A DNA stretch of 47,621 nt from an uncultured Porphyromonas sp. (GTDB lineage: Bacteria > Bacteroidota > Bacteroidia > Bacteroidales > Porphyromonadaceae), in assembly GCF_938039215.1 (NCBI RefSeq), contig NZ_CALHVI010000040.1, positions 1 to 47,621 on the forward strand. Reading direction: 5' to 3'. Of this stretch, positions 33,754 through 43,275 are shown in pieces. The stretch's first letter is position 1, and the number at the start of each line of letters is the position of its first letter. The notes under the pieces are model-generated. The model made no database searches. It was not told where the DNA came from and was given only the letters and a program-made list of their open reading frames with translations. The position numbers were made by a program, and so were the translations under genes.

Positions 33754-34821
33754 ATGCATTCGAATAAAGCTGGCCTCTCGCCAGAAGCCTTCCAAGGGAA
33801 TGTCGAAGGCCAACCTGTCAAACTCTATACCCTTACCAATAAGCTTGGAGCAGAAGCACACTTCATCAACCAAGGTGCTAAGCTTGTGTCCCTCGTCGTA
33901 CCCAGCCGAACGGGGCTAGTCGATGTGATCCTCGGACACGATAGCCTACAGGAGTATATCGACAGTGAAGAGGCTTACTTCGGAGCGATCTGTGGACGCT
34001 ATGCGAACCGCATTGCCCTAGGGAAATTTACCCTCGATGGAGTAGCCTATGAGCTACCGATCAATAATGGACCTAACAGCCTGCATGGAGGCCTTCGTGG
34101 CTTCAATGCCGTGATCTGGAAGGGGGAGCAAACGAAGGCGAACCAAGTCACCTTCCGCTACGTCTCTCCCGATGGAGAAGAAGGCTATCCAGGCGAACTC
34201 TCCGTAGAAGTCATCTACACGCTCACCGATGAGCATGAGCTGACGATCGAGTACACGGCTTCGACGACGAAGCCCACCGTGCTCAACCTCACCAACCACG
34301 CTTACTTCAATCTCTCGGGCGAAGGTGACCCCTCGGTACACGACCACACGCTCGTGATCGATGCCAAGGAATATCTCCCCACCGATGAGACGGCTATCCC
34401 CTACGGAGCACCTGCTCCTGTCGAGGGTACGCCAATGGACTTCACCACGCCTCATACCATCGGGGAGCGAGTGGATGCCGACTTCGATCAGCTACGTTGG
34501 GCACGAGGCTACGACCATACCTATATATTAGATAAGGCGCTGGGTAAGCTCGGACGTGCAGCCCGCTGCTCTTCGCCTAAGACGGGTATCGTCATGGAGG
34601 TCTACACCGACCAGCCAGGCGTACAGCTCTACACGGGCAACTGGATGAGTGGCAATCTCCGTGGTAAGCATGATCACCGCTATCCCGCTCGTGCTGCCCT
34701 CTGTCTCGAGACCCAGCACTATCCCGACAGCCCTAACAAACCCGAGTATCCGACGACACGCCTCAATCCTGGCGAAGTCTTCCGCTCGGTGACCGCCTTC
34801 CGCTTCACCGTAGAAGGCTAA
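33754..34821 (+). CDS. galM: Aldose 1-epimerase (mutarotase)
   Basis: GalM interconverts the alpha and beta anomers of galactose or glucose. The 355-aa protein shows VSLVVPSRTG, GAICGRYANRIALGKF, the catalytic His in LTNHAYFNLSG, and the catalytic Glu region LCLETQHYPDSPN near residue 320. There is no signal peptide, so it is cytoplasmic. It is first in an operon with a sugar permease and galactokinase, which fixes its role in galactose use. Confidence 0.94.
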   Translation: MHSNKAGLSPEAFQGNVEGQPVKLYTLTNKLGAEAHFINQGAKLVSLVVPSRTGLVDVILGHDSLQEYIDSEEAYFGAICGRYANRIALGKFTLDGVAYELPINNGPNSLHGGLRGFNAVIWKGEQTKANQVTFRYVSPDGEEGYPGELSVEVIYTLTDEHELTIEYTASTTKPTVLNLTNHAYFNLSGEGDPSVHDHTLVIDAKEYLPTDETAIPYGAPAPVEGTPMDFTTPHTIGERVDADFDQLRWARGYDHTYILDKALGKLGRAARCSSPKTGIVMEVYTDQPGVQLYTGNWMSGNLRGKHDHRYPARAALCLETQHYPDSPNKPEYPTTRLNPGEVFRSVTAFRFTVEG

Positions 34822-34864
34822 GCAACGCTAACTAACAACTCTCTATTCAATAACCAAAGAAGTA

Positions 34865-36142
34865 ATGACACAACAGAAACAGACGCAGAGCTATCTGGTG
34901 CCGTTCATCATCATGGTGGTGCTCATGGCCCTCGTGGGGCTGATCACCAACCTGAACGGGCAGTTCCAAGCACCTATGCAGGCCGCCTTCCTTCAGAAAT
35001 CTGGCTCTCTGACCAATGCGCTCACCACGCTGATCACCTTCGCCTTCTTTAGCGGTTACCTCGCTATGGGTATCCCTAGCGCTAAGTGCATCGAGAAGAC
35101 GGGCTACAAGAAGACCTTGATCACAGGGCTCTTTGGGCTGATCGCTGCCTTTGGGCTGTATGAGCTCTCAGCTTATGTCTTCGAGGCAGTAGACCTTGAG
35201 AAGTTCCAAGCTGTAGCAGAAGATCCTAATGCTGTCATCATCCCCGTAGCTTACTATGTCTTCCTGCTGGCAGGCTTCGTCGCTGGTTCGGCTATGACCT
35301 TCCTTCAGGCAGTGCTCAATCCCTACATCATTGCTTGTGACGTGAAGGGTACGACGGGGGTTACACGTCAGTCGATCGCAGGTACGGCCAACTCTACGAT
35401 GGCTACCATCGCTCCTATGCTGGTTGCTTCGGTGATCTTCGCAGGTAAGAGTGGTCTGGACATCGCCCTTAGCTCGCTCTACATCCCCTTCCTCGTGCTC
35501 ATCGTCCTGGTCGGTGGTCTCATCGTCGCTCTGATGAACATACACCTTCCCTCGATCGCTAGTGCAGAGAAGAAGGAAGGCGAAGTGCTGGAGAAGAGCG
35601 TCTGGAGCTTCTCGCATCTGGCTCTCGGTGTCGTAGCTATCTTCATGTACGTCGGGGTAGAAGTCTGTATCGGGAACAATATCAACCTCTATGGTCAGAG
35701 CCTAGGCTTCAAGCCCGAGCAGGCAGCTCTGATGGCTACCATCTACTGGGGGCTCATGCTCGTCGGTCGTCTCTGTGGTAGCTTCCTCAGCGGTATCAGC
35801 GCTAGCAAGCAGCTCCTCATCACTTCGACGGGGGCAGGTCTTCTCGTGCTCGGTAGTATGGTGCTGAACAATCCTTACTTCCTCGTCGGTGCTGGTCTAT
35901 TCCACTCCGTCATGTGGGGGGCTATCTTCTCTCTGGCGATTGACAAGCTCGGTAAGTACACTTCCGCTGGCTCGGGTGCTCTGATGATGGGTATCGTCGG
36001 TGGTGCTATCCTGCCTTTCGCACAGGGTATCCTCGCTGACAGCCTCCATAGCTGGCACTTCACTTGGATCATCGTCCTCGTCGGTGAAGCTTACCTCCTC
36101 TACTACGCACTGGTAGGTCACAAGGTTCGTCAGCTCCCTTAG
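34865..36142 (+). CDS. gluP: Glucose/galactose MFS transporter (FucP/GluP family)
   Basis: The 425-aa protein has 12 predicted membrane helices and belongs to the FHS branch of MFS proton-sugar symporters. LITNLNGQFQAPMQAAFLQ, the FSGYLAMGIPSAKCIEKTGY loop and MTFLQAVLNPYIIA are typical of the Bacteroidota glucose/galactose transporter. It follows galM by 43 bp. Given galK next, galactose is the likely main substrate. Confidence 0.9.
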   Translation: MTQQKQTQSYLVPFIIMVVLMALVGLITNLNGQFQAPMQAAFLQKSGSLTNALTTLITFAFFSGYLAMGIPSAKCIEKTGYKKTLITGLFGLIAAFGLYELSAYVFEAVDLEKFQAVAEDPNAVIIPVAYYVFLLAGFVAGSAMTFLQAVLNPYIIACDVKGTTGVTRQSIAGTANSTMATIAPMLVASVIFAGKSGLDIALSSLYIPFLVLIVLVGGLIVALMNIHLPSIASAEKKEGEVLEKSVWSFSHLALGVVAIFMYVGVEVCIGNNINLYGQSLGFKPEQAALMATIYWGLMLVGRLCGSFLSGISASKQLLITSTGAGLLVLGSMVLNNPYFLVGAGLFHSVMWGAIFSLAIDKLGKYTSAGSGALMMGIVGGAILPFAQGILADSLHSWHFTWIIVLVGEAYLLYYALVGHKVRQLP

Positions 36143-36168
36143 TCTTCAGACTCTTTAGATTCTCCACA

Positions 36169-36208
36169 GTCCCCCTCTCGTACGACTATACGTCAGGGGG
36201 ACTGCTTT
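36169..36208 (+). terminator. Hairpin between gluP and galK
   Basis: AGTCCCCCT pairs with AGGGGGACT, followed by GCTTTTC. It may be a partial terminator that lowers galK read-through or protects the upstream mRNA end. Confidence 0.65.
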
Positions 36209-36233
36209 TCAAACAAATATCTTCAGACCTCAA

Positions 36234-37379
<1,146 letters not shown>

Positions 37380-37408
37380 GGCTCGGCACTCCGCTCGCCT
37401 TTAAGCTA

Positions 37409-37460
37409 GACACCCCGCAAGGGACTCGCCTTTTCTTAGGCAGTCACCTTGCGGGGTGTC
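37409..37460 (+). terminator. Terminator of galK / left inverted repeat of a pair
   Basis: GACACCCCGCAAGG pairs with CCTTGCGGGGTGTC over an inner partial stem, followed by TTGCATTC. Its reverse complement is nearly the same as 39333-39385 (few differences), so the two form inverted repeats around the 550-aa gene. Confidence 0.85.
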
Positions 37461-37492
37461 TTGCATTCGAACGGAGGGATGGGCTCTAACTA

Positions 37493-37524
37493 TTTGGTTT
37501 CTTCTATGCATACATATACATTTG
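37493..37524 (+). promoter_or_regulatory. Promoter (TTTG-N20-TACATTTG) of the 550-aa gene
   Basis: TTTG (37493-37496) and TACATTTG (37517-37524) are spaced by 20 bp. The 5' leader would be about 125 nt, much longer than others in the window, so it may carry regulation. Confidence 0.75.
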
Positions 37525-37655
37525 CCTTACCCTTAGAGGGAACATCTTCCAAGAGATTAGTGAGGTCGTGTACTTGTCACGAAGTCTCTCCTTGCTAACG
37601 ATGCATAATTCGCCCAGGACAGTGACCATGGGCACACCAAACTTCATATTGCACT

Positions 37656-39308
37656 ATGTTTAAGTACTCCTTCAAGTTCCTCTTAGCTTTCCTGCTATGC
37701 CTTCCTGCTGTGGAAGCCTTCGCTCAATGGCAGAAGGGCTCTTATCCCAACCTTGATGCTATTGCTCGCCGTGATGCCATCCTCAATCTTCGTGATAGTC
37801 TCGAGCAAGCTAAGCCCAATGATCGACGTAACAAACTCCTAGGCGCTGTCCACGTTCCTAAAGCTTGGCTTGACAACTATCAGTCCCTATGTAGCAGCCT
37901 CAATAAGAACACCCGTATCCTCTACCGCACTTGGGATGGACGCTATGCGCTCGTAGCTAGCTTCTATACGAATTCACTGAGTAGCGACGAAGAGGCTCAG
38001 CCATCTAAGTACCCACTAGTAATCTCTCCCAGTTGTGAAGTTCCCAAGCTAGATCTATCAGAACTTGACGGATTCCTCGATTATGATACCCTGTGCCCTT
38101 ACCCAATTAGTCTGAGCGACAATCTCTGGCAGGATATGAAAGGCAATGAGGCAGCAGCTAACTACAGACCTTTCTATTACACTGAGTGGACGGATACCTC
38201 CGTCGCAGCTTTCTACAGCGTAGACCTATCTCGCAAGGCCACATCCAAGCTCTTGCTCTATACCTGTGTAGGTACATCTACCACAGGTGGTCTCCAAGTC
38301 AATAAGTCACATCTGGTACCACTGGCAAGTGTCCCAGAAGAAGATGCTGGGGATGGCTATACCTGTGCTATCGATTCGCTTGCTCCATCTCAGGGCGGAG
38401 CCGTCCTAATGAATCTACAGACTTTGCTTCTTCGTTTGGATGGCGCTGTCCTCTCCAAGCAGTTCCTACACAATAGTCGAGGGGCAAGCAATATCCTCGT
38501 TCACAAGGATCGCTCGATCTATACGATCATAGAGGATAATATCCTACTTGCTGATAGCAGTTACTACGAGCAGCCGATCACCTACGACATCGCTGGCAGG
38601 CATCTTGGCGAGGGGGCGCTCATCTCCAGAGGACCAAGTGAGTGGCCTATCTCTTACGGATTCCCTGAGGAGCCAATAAATCCAGCAACTTACTTCCTCA
38701 AGATCCCTGCTCAGCTGAAGAAGGCTAGTAAGCTGGAGGTAGAGACAGCTGTGCTTGGTCTTGGGAAGCCCATCTCCGAATACTCCGACTTGTTCTCTGT
38801 CCAGGATACCTCTGCGACGACTTCTCCCGATCAAGCGCTCTACCGCACGGCAAGTTATCGCTCAGACAACTCTGAGCTACCCAACACTTCAGGAAGCGGA
38901 AGCATACTCGTTCGGGTCAATGTCGTCGGTTACTACGATAAGGCTTTAGTGACAGAAGAAGGAGATCTACTTACCTTCATGCCCTTTGACTTTGATGGAG
39001 AATCTAGGGAGAATACTAGCGATATTAACTCGGAGTATGAAGGTCAGTTCCTGCTACGTATTGATCCAAACTACGTAACTGAACTTCGTAAGAAAACAGA
39101 ATCTGGAGTAGACGACACGAGCAATAGCCTACTTGATAAGAATCCTAATAATCCAGCTAGAAGCTACTTCTTCACTTCGACGGACGTAGCACGACCTCAG
39201 CAGAAGAAGCTCCGTAAGGTGCCCAAGCCCCAAGGGAACCACTACACAATCAAGGGAGCGGTCATTGTCTATAAAGTAGGAGAGCCGAACTCCACCTCCG
39301 ACAATTAG
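37656..39308 (+). CDS. Hypothetical secreted protein, 550 aa
   Basis: I do not recognise this protein. A signal peptide is clear (MFKYSFKFLLAFLLCLPAVEAFAQ, cleavage after AFA). The mature protein has a helical first 60 residues (RRDAILNLRDSLEQAKPNDRR) and then mixed beta-rich sequence without repeats, lipobox or a sorting-type C-terminal domain. It is Ser/Asp rich and ends in KKLRKVPKPQ and a short polar tail. Codon use is less biased and more AT-rich than galK beside it. It has its own strong promoter and is framed by inverted copies of one hairpin. It may be a periplasmic or surface protein; function unknown. Confidence 0.8.
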   Translation: MFKYSFKFLLAFLLCLPAVEAFAQWQKGSYPNLDAIARRDAILNLRDSLEQAKPNDRRNKLLGAVHVPKAWLDNYQSLCSSLNKNTRILYRTWDGRYALVASFYTNSLSSDEEAQPSKYPLVISPSCEVPKLDLSELDGFLDYDTLCPYPISLSDNLWQDMKGNEAAANYRPFYYTEWTDTSVAAFYSVDLSRKATSKLLLYTCVGTSTTGGLQVNKSHLVPLASVPEEDAGDGYTCAIDSLAPSQGGAVLMNLQTLLLRLDGAVLSKQFLHNSRGASNILVHKDRSIYTIIEDNILLADSSYYEQPITYDIAGRHLGEGALISRGPSEWPISYGFPEEPINPATYFLKIPAQLKKASKLEVETAVLGLGKPISEYSDLFSVQDTSATTSPDQALYRTASYRSDNSELPNTSGSGSILVRVNVVGYYDKALVTEEGDLLTFMPFDFDGESRENTSDINSEYEGQFLLRIDPNYVTELRKKTESGVDDTSNSLLDKNPNNPARSYFFTSTDVARPQQKKLRKVPKPQGNHYTIKGAVIVYKVGEPNSTSDN

Positions 39309-39324
39309 GCGCTTCGGCATATAG

Positions 39325-39393
39325 CAAACGACGACACCCCGCAAGGTGACTGCCTACGGAAAAGGCAAGTCCCTTGCGGGGTGTCGTCGTTTG
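39325..39393. terminator. Bidirectional terminator / right inverted repeat of a pair
   Basis: A 22-bp perfect stem runs from CAAACGACGACACCCCGCAA to its complement ending GTCGTCGTTTG. It lies between the converging 550-aa and GNAT genes. Its core 39333-39385 is the inverted copy of 37409-37460. Confidence 0.88.
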
Positions 39394-39433
39394 ATATAAG
39401 GAGTAGCCTAGCTCCCGTAGATTATCTGGAGCC

Positions 39434-39988
39434 TTATCGCTGTGTCTGCTTCTTCCATTCGCCCAAGGTAATCTTGGTAAAGTGTTCGGTGCGCATTTCG
39501 CCAAGTAAAGGTACGGGCTTATTCTCTTTGGTGTGGCTGTACTTGAAGCCGCACTTCTCTTGTGCTCGCTGAGACTTCACATTGCCCTCGTAATAGCCAC
39601 ACCACACGGCACTCATCGCTAGCTCTTCGAAGGCATAGCGAAGCAACTCATGGACAGCTTCGGGGATCAAGCCTTGGCCCCAAAAGGGTTCGCCGATCCA
39701 AAAGCCCAGCTCGCATTCGCCCTCTGCGATACTTGCGGTATGGATAGCGCTCCTTAAGGTCATGATGCCGATGCTCCCAATGGCTTCGTTCGTGGCTTTG
39801 AGCACCACGGCGAAGGTCCCAGACTCAGAGAGGATCGTTCGGATGATCTCACGGCTCTCGTCTTCGCTCTGGTGCGGAGGCCAACCGGCGATAGGACCGA
39901 CATTGGGGTTCTGTGCATATTTGAAGAGGGCAGGGGCATCGCTTTCCCGCCAAGGTCTTAATAATAGTCGTTTGGTCTGTAGTTCCAT
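39434..39988 (-). CDS. GNAT family N-acetyltransferase (RimJ/RimL-like)
   Basis: The 184-aa protein starts with the usual ETKRLLLRPWRESD-type block (MELQTKRLLLRPWRESDAPA). It has ELGFWIGEPFWGQGLIPEAV, holding the acetyl-CoA-binding Q/GxGxxxEA pattern, and GNVKSQRAQEKCGF. Such enzymes acetylate protein N-termini, small molecules or antibiotics; the target cannot be told here. A minus-strand TAGCTTTG at 40072-40079 is a likely promoter box. It is monocistronic. Confidence 0.9.
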   Translation of the reverse strand: MELQTKRLLLRPWRESDAPALFKYAQNPNVGPIAGWPPHQSEDESREIIRTILSESGTFAVVLKATNEAIGSIGIMTLRSAIHTASIAEGECELGFWIGEPFWGQGLIPEAVHELLRYAFEELAMSAVWCGYYEGNVKSQRAQEKCGFKYSHTKENKPVPLLGEMRTEHFTKITLGEWKKQTQR

Positions 39989-40102
39989 CCTCTGCTACGT
40001 ATGATTATTGATGTTCGGCTCCTCGCTAAAGGACGAGGTTTCCCTCGCTATCTTAGTTATGCTGTTGGGCACAAAGCTACGCATTAACTACGCAGTCAGA
40101 GG

Positions 40103-40957
40103 TTAATTCTGGAGGTAGGTGATTACATGGAGTTGGCGAAGCTTACTGTTCTCTGATTCTTTTACCTCAGAAGGTCTACCCTTAGCATCGAGCGTGTACT
40201 TGAAGGTCTTATTCCTCTGATACGATGTGCCAAGGCCTGCTGTGTAGCCTGAAGCCAACCGAGCAGAGCGTAGTCCGAAGTAGTCTACCCACATGCTTTC
40301 GACTGTTTCTCCTGCGAGGAAGCGGTTGAGGTCTGGGTAGGTGTGGTTAGAAGGGGTCTTGTCGTATTTCCAAGGCTCTGTAGTTATGTCTGTGTTGATT
40401 ACTCCATCTTTTTCTGTAGTCACGGTACGGGTCCATTCGATCATGTTCTTATTTTGCCATTTGAAGCTGATCTTGACATTTTCGAATACGTACTTCTTTA
40501 GATGGCCCTCTTGATCATACTCATAATCCTTTTGGGTAAGGGTTACGACTCCAGGGTCACGATAGTACAGCTTCGTCTCGAGCTTGGTCGCTTTGCCGCC
40601 GCCGTCGAGAGAGAGGTTATATTCTGTCGCTTGGGTTAAGTCTGCGGTGGCCTTGTGGTCGTTGTACACGAACTTGACCGTCCGTCCGGAGTATTCGAAC
40701 GTACCATCGATCTCGGCGATGAGGGGGTTGCTTGGGTTTCTATCCACGATTGACGCAAGTCGGAGTTGGCTGTCGTAGTTGAATTTGATTTCGTACGTAC
40801 ATTCTTTTTCTCCGCCTTCGTAGGAGAAGGTCTCGATCTTAGCGATGCGGTCGAGTTTCACTGTGACGGGAGGGGTTGGAGTGACAGGGGTGTCATTCTT
40901 CTTGGAGCAGGAGCACAGGAGGCCTGCAGCCAATACTAATAATGCTACTGTTTTCAT
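40103..40957 (-). CDS. Lipoprotein, DUF4595-like, paralogue 1
   Basis: A lipoprotein signal is clear (MKTVALLVLAAGLLCSC, Cys 17) and is followed by SKKNDTPVTPTPP, a linker also found in the next gene. The mature part is beta-rich with repeated Y/F-x-Y-D patterns: IKFNYDSQLRLASIVDRN, KDYEYDQEGHLKKYVFEN, KFKYTLDAKGRPSEV. This resembles the porin-like DUF4595 fold of Bacteroidota lipoproteins or YD-type strands. The protein is 284 aa, as is its paralogue. The role is unknown. A weak TATCTTAG box lies at 40991-40998 on the minus strand. Confidence 0.78.
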   Translation of the reverse strand: MKTVALLVLAAGLLCSCSKKNDTPVTPTPPVTVKLDRIAKIETFSYEGGEKECTYEIKFNYDSQLRLASIVDRNPSNPLIAEIDGTFEYSGRTVKFVYNDHKATADLTQATEYNLSLDGGGKATKLETKLYYRDPGVVTLTQKDYEYDQEGHLKKYVFENVKISFKWQNKNMIEWTRTVTTEKDGVINTDITTEPWKYDKTPSNHTYPDLNRFLAGETVESMWVDYFGLRSARLASGYTAGLGTSYQRNKTFKYTLDAKGRPSEVKESENSKLRQLHVITYLQN

Positions 40958-41097
40958 TTTGCGTTTGGGATTTAGTGTTAATACTCCCTACTAAGATACG
41001 ATTTATCATGAATACTACCCTCTTAGATGTCGTGTGTTTGGGACGAGAGGAAGGAGGAGTCGTTTCCCAAGGCATGTTCCCACGGTAAATATAACAG

Positions 41098-41131
41098 CCG
41101 CGGGAGGAAGCTCATGGGCTTCCTCCCGCGG
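41098..41131 (-). terminator. Terminator between the two lipoprotein genes
   Basis: CCGCGGGAGGAAGC pairs with GCTTCCTCCCGCGG, a 14-bp perfect stem with a 6-nt loop. On the minus strand it is followed by CTGTTATATTTACC. The paralogues therefore are separate transcripts. Confidence 0.8.
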
Positions 41132-41157
41132 ATAATGTACTGCGTGTGAAGCGAAGG

Positions 41158-42012
41158 TTACTTCTTGACGTAGGTAATTACGTGGATCCAAGTAGGGTTA
41201 CCGTTGCTAGCTTCTTCTACTTCAACGGGTCTACCCTTAGCATCCAGCTTGTACTTAAGCTCGTCGATGCTTTGTCCTTCTTCACCTTCCATGATTGTGT
41301 AGCCTGAAGTTATGTTTGCAGAGCGCAACCCGAGATGATCTACCCAATAGCTTTCTTCTATTCTTCCTCTCAAGAAGAGACCGAGATCAGGGTAAGTACG
41401 GTTAGGATAAGAGGTGTATCTCCACGGCTCTGTTTCTGTTTCCTCAGTTGATTTATGGACCCATTTCGTCATGTTTCCATTCAGCCATGTCAGGCTTGCG
41501 GTGAAGCCTTCTGATCGCTTATATTCAGTTAGATGTCCCTTGTTGTCGTAGGTGTAACCTTCTGCTGTATAGGTTTTGGGACTAGTATTTTTGGGGTAGT
41601 TTTTTTCTACGAGTTTTATTGCTTTTCCCTTGGCATCTAGGGTCAAGTAATACTCGGTACCTTGGGTTAAGCTCTTGTCACGCTCATGCTCGTTGTGTAC
41701 GAACTTGATTGTCTGGCCGGAGTATGAGAATTTACTTTCAACAACTTTTTGAATCGTTGAGTTAGGGTACTTTTCTACGACCGAGACCAGGCGCATTTGA
41801 TTGTCGTAGTTAAAGTTGATTTCTTGCACCATTTCTTTCCCCTTCCCACCGTTCGTTGGGCGGAAGCCTTCGATCTTGGCTATGTAATCGAATTGCTGTG
41901 TTGGAGGAGGAGTTGGCGTAGGCGTTGGTTTTGGTACGACGGGCGTGTCATTCTTCTTGGAGCAGGAGCATATAGCGCCAACGACCAATAATAGGAGAGC
42001 TGTTTTTTTCAT
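41158..42012 (-). CDS. Lipoprotein, DUF4595-like, paralogue 2
   Basis: This paralogue of the preceding-coordinate gene has the same length (284 aa). It has the same signal type (MKKTALLLLVVGAICSC), the same SKKNDTP linker and the same order of Y-D strands: INFNYDNQMRLVSVVEKY, GYTYDNKGHLTEYKRS, KYKLDAKGRPVEVEE. Identity looks moderate and is best at the two ends and in the WVDxxGLRSA block. The pair arose by tandem duplication. A TACCTTCG box at 42045-42052 on the minus strand lies at the edge of the 22-bp repeat array. Confidence 0.78.
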   Translation of the reverse strand: MKKTALLLLVVGAICSCSKKNDTPVVPKPTPTPTPPPTQQFDYIAKIEGFRPTNGGKGKEMVQEINFNYDNQMRLVSVVEKYPNSTIQKVVESKFSYSGQTIKFVHNEHERDKSLTQGTEYYLTLDAKGKAIKLVEKNYPKNTSPKTYTAEGYTYDNKGHLTEYKRSEGFTASLTWLNGNMTKWVHKSTEETETEPWRYTSYPNRTYPDLGLFLRGRIEESYWVDHLGLRSANITSGYTIMEGEEGQSIDELKYKLDAKGRPVEVEEASNGNPTWIHVITYVKK

Positions 42013-42086
42013 GAGGCATGTGGATTAAATGTTAATGTCGGCAGCGAAGGTACGAAATCTTTCAGACAACGTCAGAGGGAGTTTGC

Positions 42087-42658
42087 GGGGAAAGCGATGC
42101 TCGTTCGCAAAGGAAGTCAAGGAAGTCGACGAGGAAAGTAATAGGGCTTTGCGGGGAAAGTAATAAAGCAGGACGGGGAAAGTAATGAAGCTTGACGGAG
42201 AATGTGAAAGCGTTTCGTGAAAGATGTTAATTGACTTCGTGGTAAATCAAACGGTTGTCGCTGTGAAATAAACCAATTCTTCTTGAAGAAAGAAAGAAAG
42301 GAAGCTTCTAAAGAAATCAATCAATCCAAGAAATCAAATCAATCAATCCAATTAAGAAACTCAATCGTTCGATCATTGAAGTTCGAACGCTCGATTTCTC
42401 AAAATCGAACGTTCGAATTTAGATGATCGTACGTTCGATTATTTCCATTCGAACGTACGAGTTATAATAGTAATGCGATTGAAATCTTAGAGGACATCGA
42501 AGGAAATGATAGATTAGATTGATTAATTTCTTGGATTGGATTGAATTGGCTTGGATTTTCGATTGATCTTTTCTTTCGATTGGACTGGATTAAATTTCTT
42601 GTTGGATTGCTTGTTTTCCCTTATTCGACCGTCTTTTCTTGCACCTTCGACCGAAGCT
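42087..42658. repeat. Degenerate array with a strict 22-bp period, AT-rich
   Basis: Similar words recur every 22 bp. GGGGAAAGTAAT-like words lie at 42087, 42131, 42153, 42175 and 42197. TCAATCAATCCA lies at 42317 and 42339, TCAATCGTTCGA at 42361, TCGAACGCTCGA at 42383, TCGAACGTTCGA at 42405, TCGTACGTTCGA at 42427 and TCGAACGTACGA at 42449. TAGATTGATTAA, TGGATTGAATTG, TCGATTGATCTT, TGGACTGGATTA and TGGATTGCTTGT follow at 42515, 42537, 42559, 42581 and 42603, and TCGACCG words at 42625 and 42647. The left half is purine-rich and the right half pyrimidine-rich, forming an imperfect dyad. No gene is present here. Confidence 0.88.
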
Positions 42659-42669
42659 AACTACCTTTG
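42639..42669 (+). promoter_or_regulatory. HU gene promoter (TTG-N20-TACCTTTG)
   Basis: TTG (42639-42641) and TACCTTTG (42662-42669) are spaced by 20 bp, 77 bp before the HU-family start. The -33 region lies inside the last units of the 22-bp array. Confidence 0.68.
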
Positions 42670-42746
42670 CTTAAGGAATAAACCTTGCGAAGTAGCATGT
42701 CTTTCTTCAGGCATTTCAGCCTCTTCACCCAAACACGCAACATACT

Positions 42747-43166
42747 ATGTCAAGCAAATCACTTCAGTACGTCGTCTTCAAGAAGAAGATCACCTTCGGC
42801 AAACACCGAGGCAAGACCATGCAGGTCGCACAGCCCACGGGACGCTATCATGTCGACTTCGAGCGCTTCTGCGACCTCGTCTCCCACAACACCACGCTGA
42901 ACTACATGGAGGTGCAGAGTGTCCTCAACCTCGCCGCAGACACTGCACGTGACCTTGTCTCGGAGGGCGCCATCGTTGACTATGGTCGCCTCGGGCACTT
43001 GATGCCCAGCTTCAAGAGCCACGTCGTAGAACTCGAGGAGAAATTCAATCCCACCATCCACATCAGTGAAGTCAAAGTGCTCCTTCGCCCATCGAAGCGC
43101 TACTTCACTCTAGAGGATATTCACTTCCGCCGAGCGCCACAAAAGACGAAGAAGACAAAGGGCTAG
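42747..43166 (+). CDS. HU-family DNA-binding protein (Bacteroidota histone-like type)
   Basis: The 139-aa protein matches the divergent HU-related family of Bacteroidota. It starts VVFKKKITFGKHRGKTMQVA, then helices (FERFCDLVSHNTTLNYMEVQ, NLAADTARDLVSEGAIVDYG). The beta arm region is GRLGHLMPSFKSHVVELEEKF, and the tail is Lys-rich (RRAPQKTKKTKG). These proteins bend DNA as dimers. It is monocistronic with a 70-nt leader, and the 22-bp array lies directly upstream. Autoregulation through this array is conceivable. Confidence 0.88.
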   Translation: MSSKSLQYVVFKKKITFGKHRGKTMQVAQPTGRYHVDFERFCDLVSHNTTLNYMEVQSVLNLAADTARDLVSEGAIVDYGRLGHLMPSFKSHVVELEEKFNPTIHISEVKVLLRPSKRYFTLEDIHFRRAPQKTKKTKG

Positions 43167-43190
43167 CGGAGGAAAGACGGAGTTTTTTGC

Positions 43191-43198
43191 TACCTTTA
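43191..43198 (+). promoter_or_regulatory. Weak candidate promoter -7 box (TACCTTTA)
   Basis: TACCTTTA differs from TAnnTTTG at the last base and lies 78 bp before the M20 peptidase gene. Confidence 0.35.
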
Positions 43199-43275
43199 GT
43201 AGGGCAAAGCGGGGGGATTCACCGCCCTTCGCACCGCCTCAAACAATACATTCATTCTAAGAACTAGACCCCATT

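Noticed and set aside
42087..42658. CRISPR array
   Set aside because: The 22-bp period is too short, the repeats are degenerate, there are no uniform spacers, and no cas genes are near.
42317..42658. Replication origin with DnaA boxes
   Set aside because: No TTATCCACA-type boxes and no dnaA or dnaN nearby; an origin role stays only a speculation for the array.
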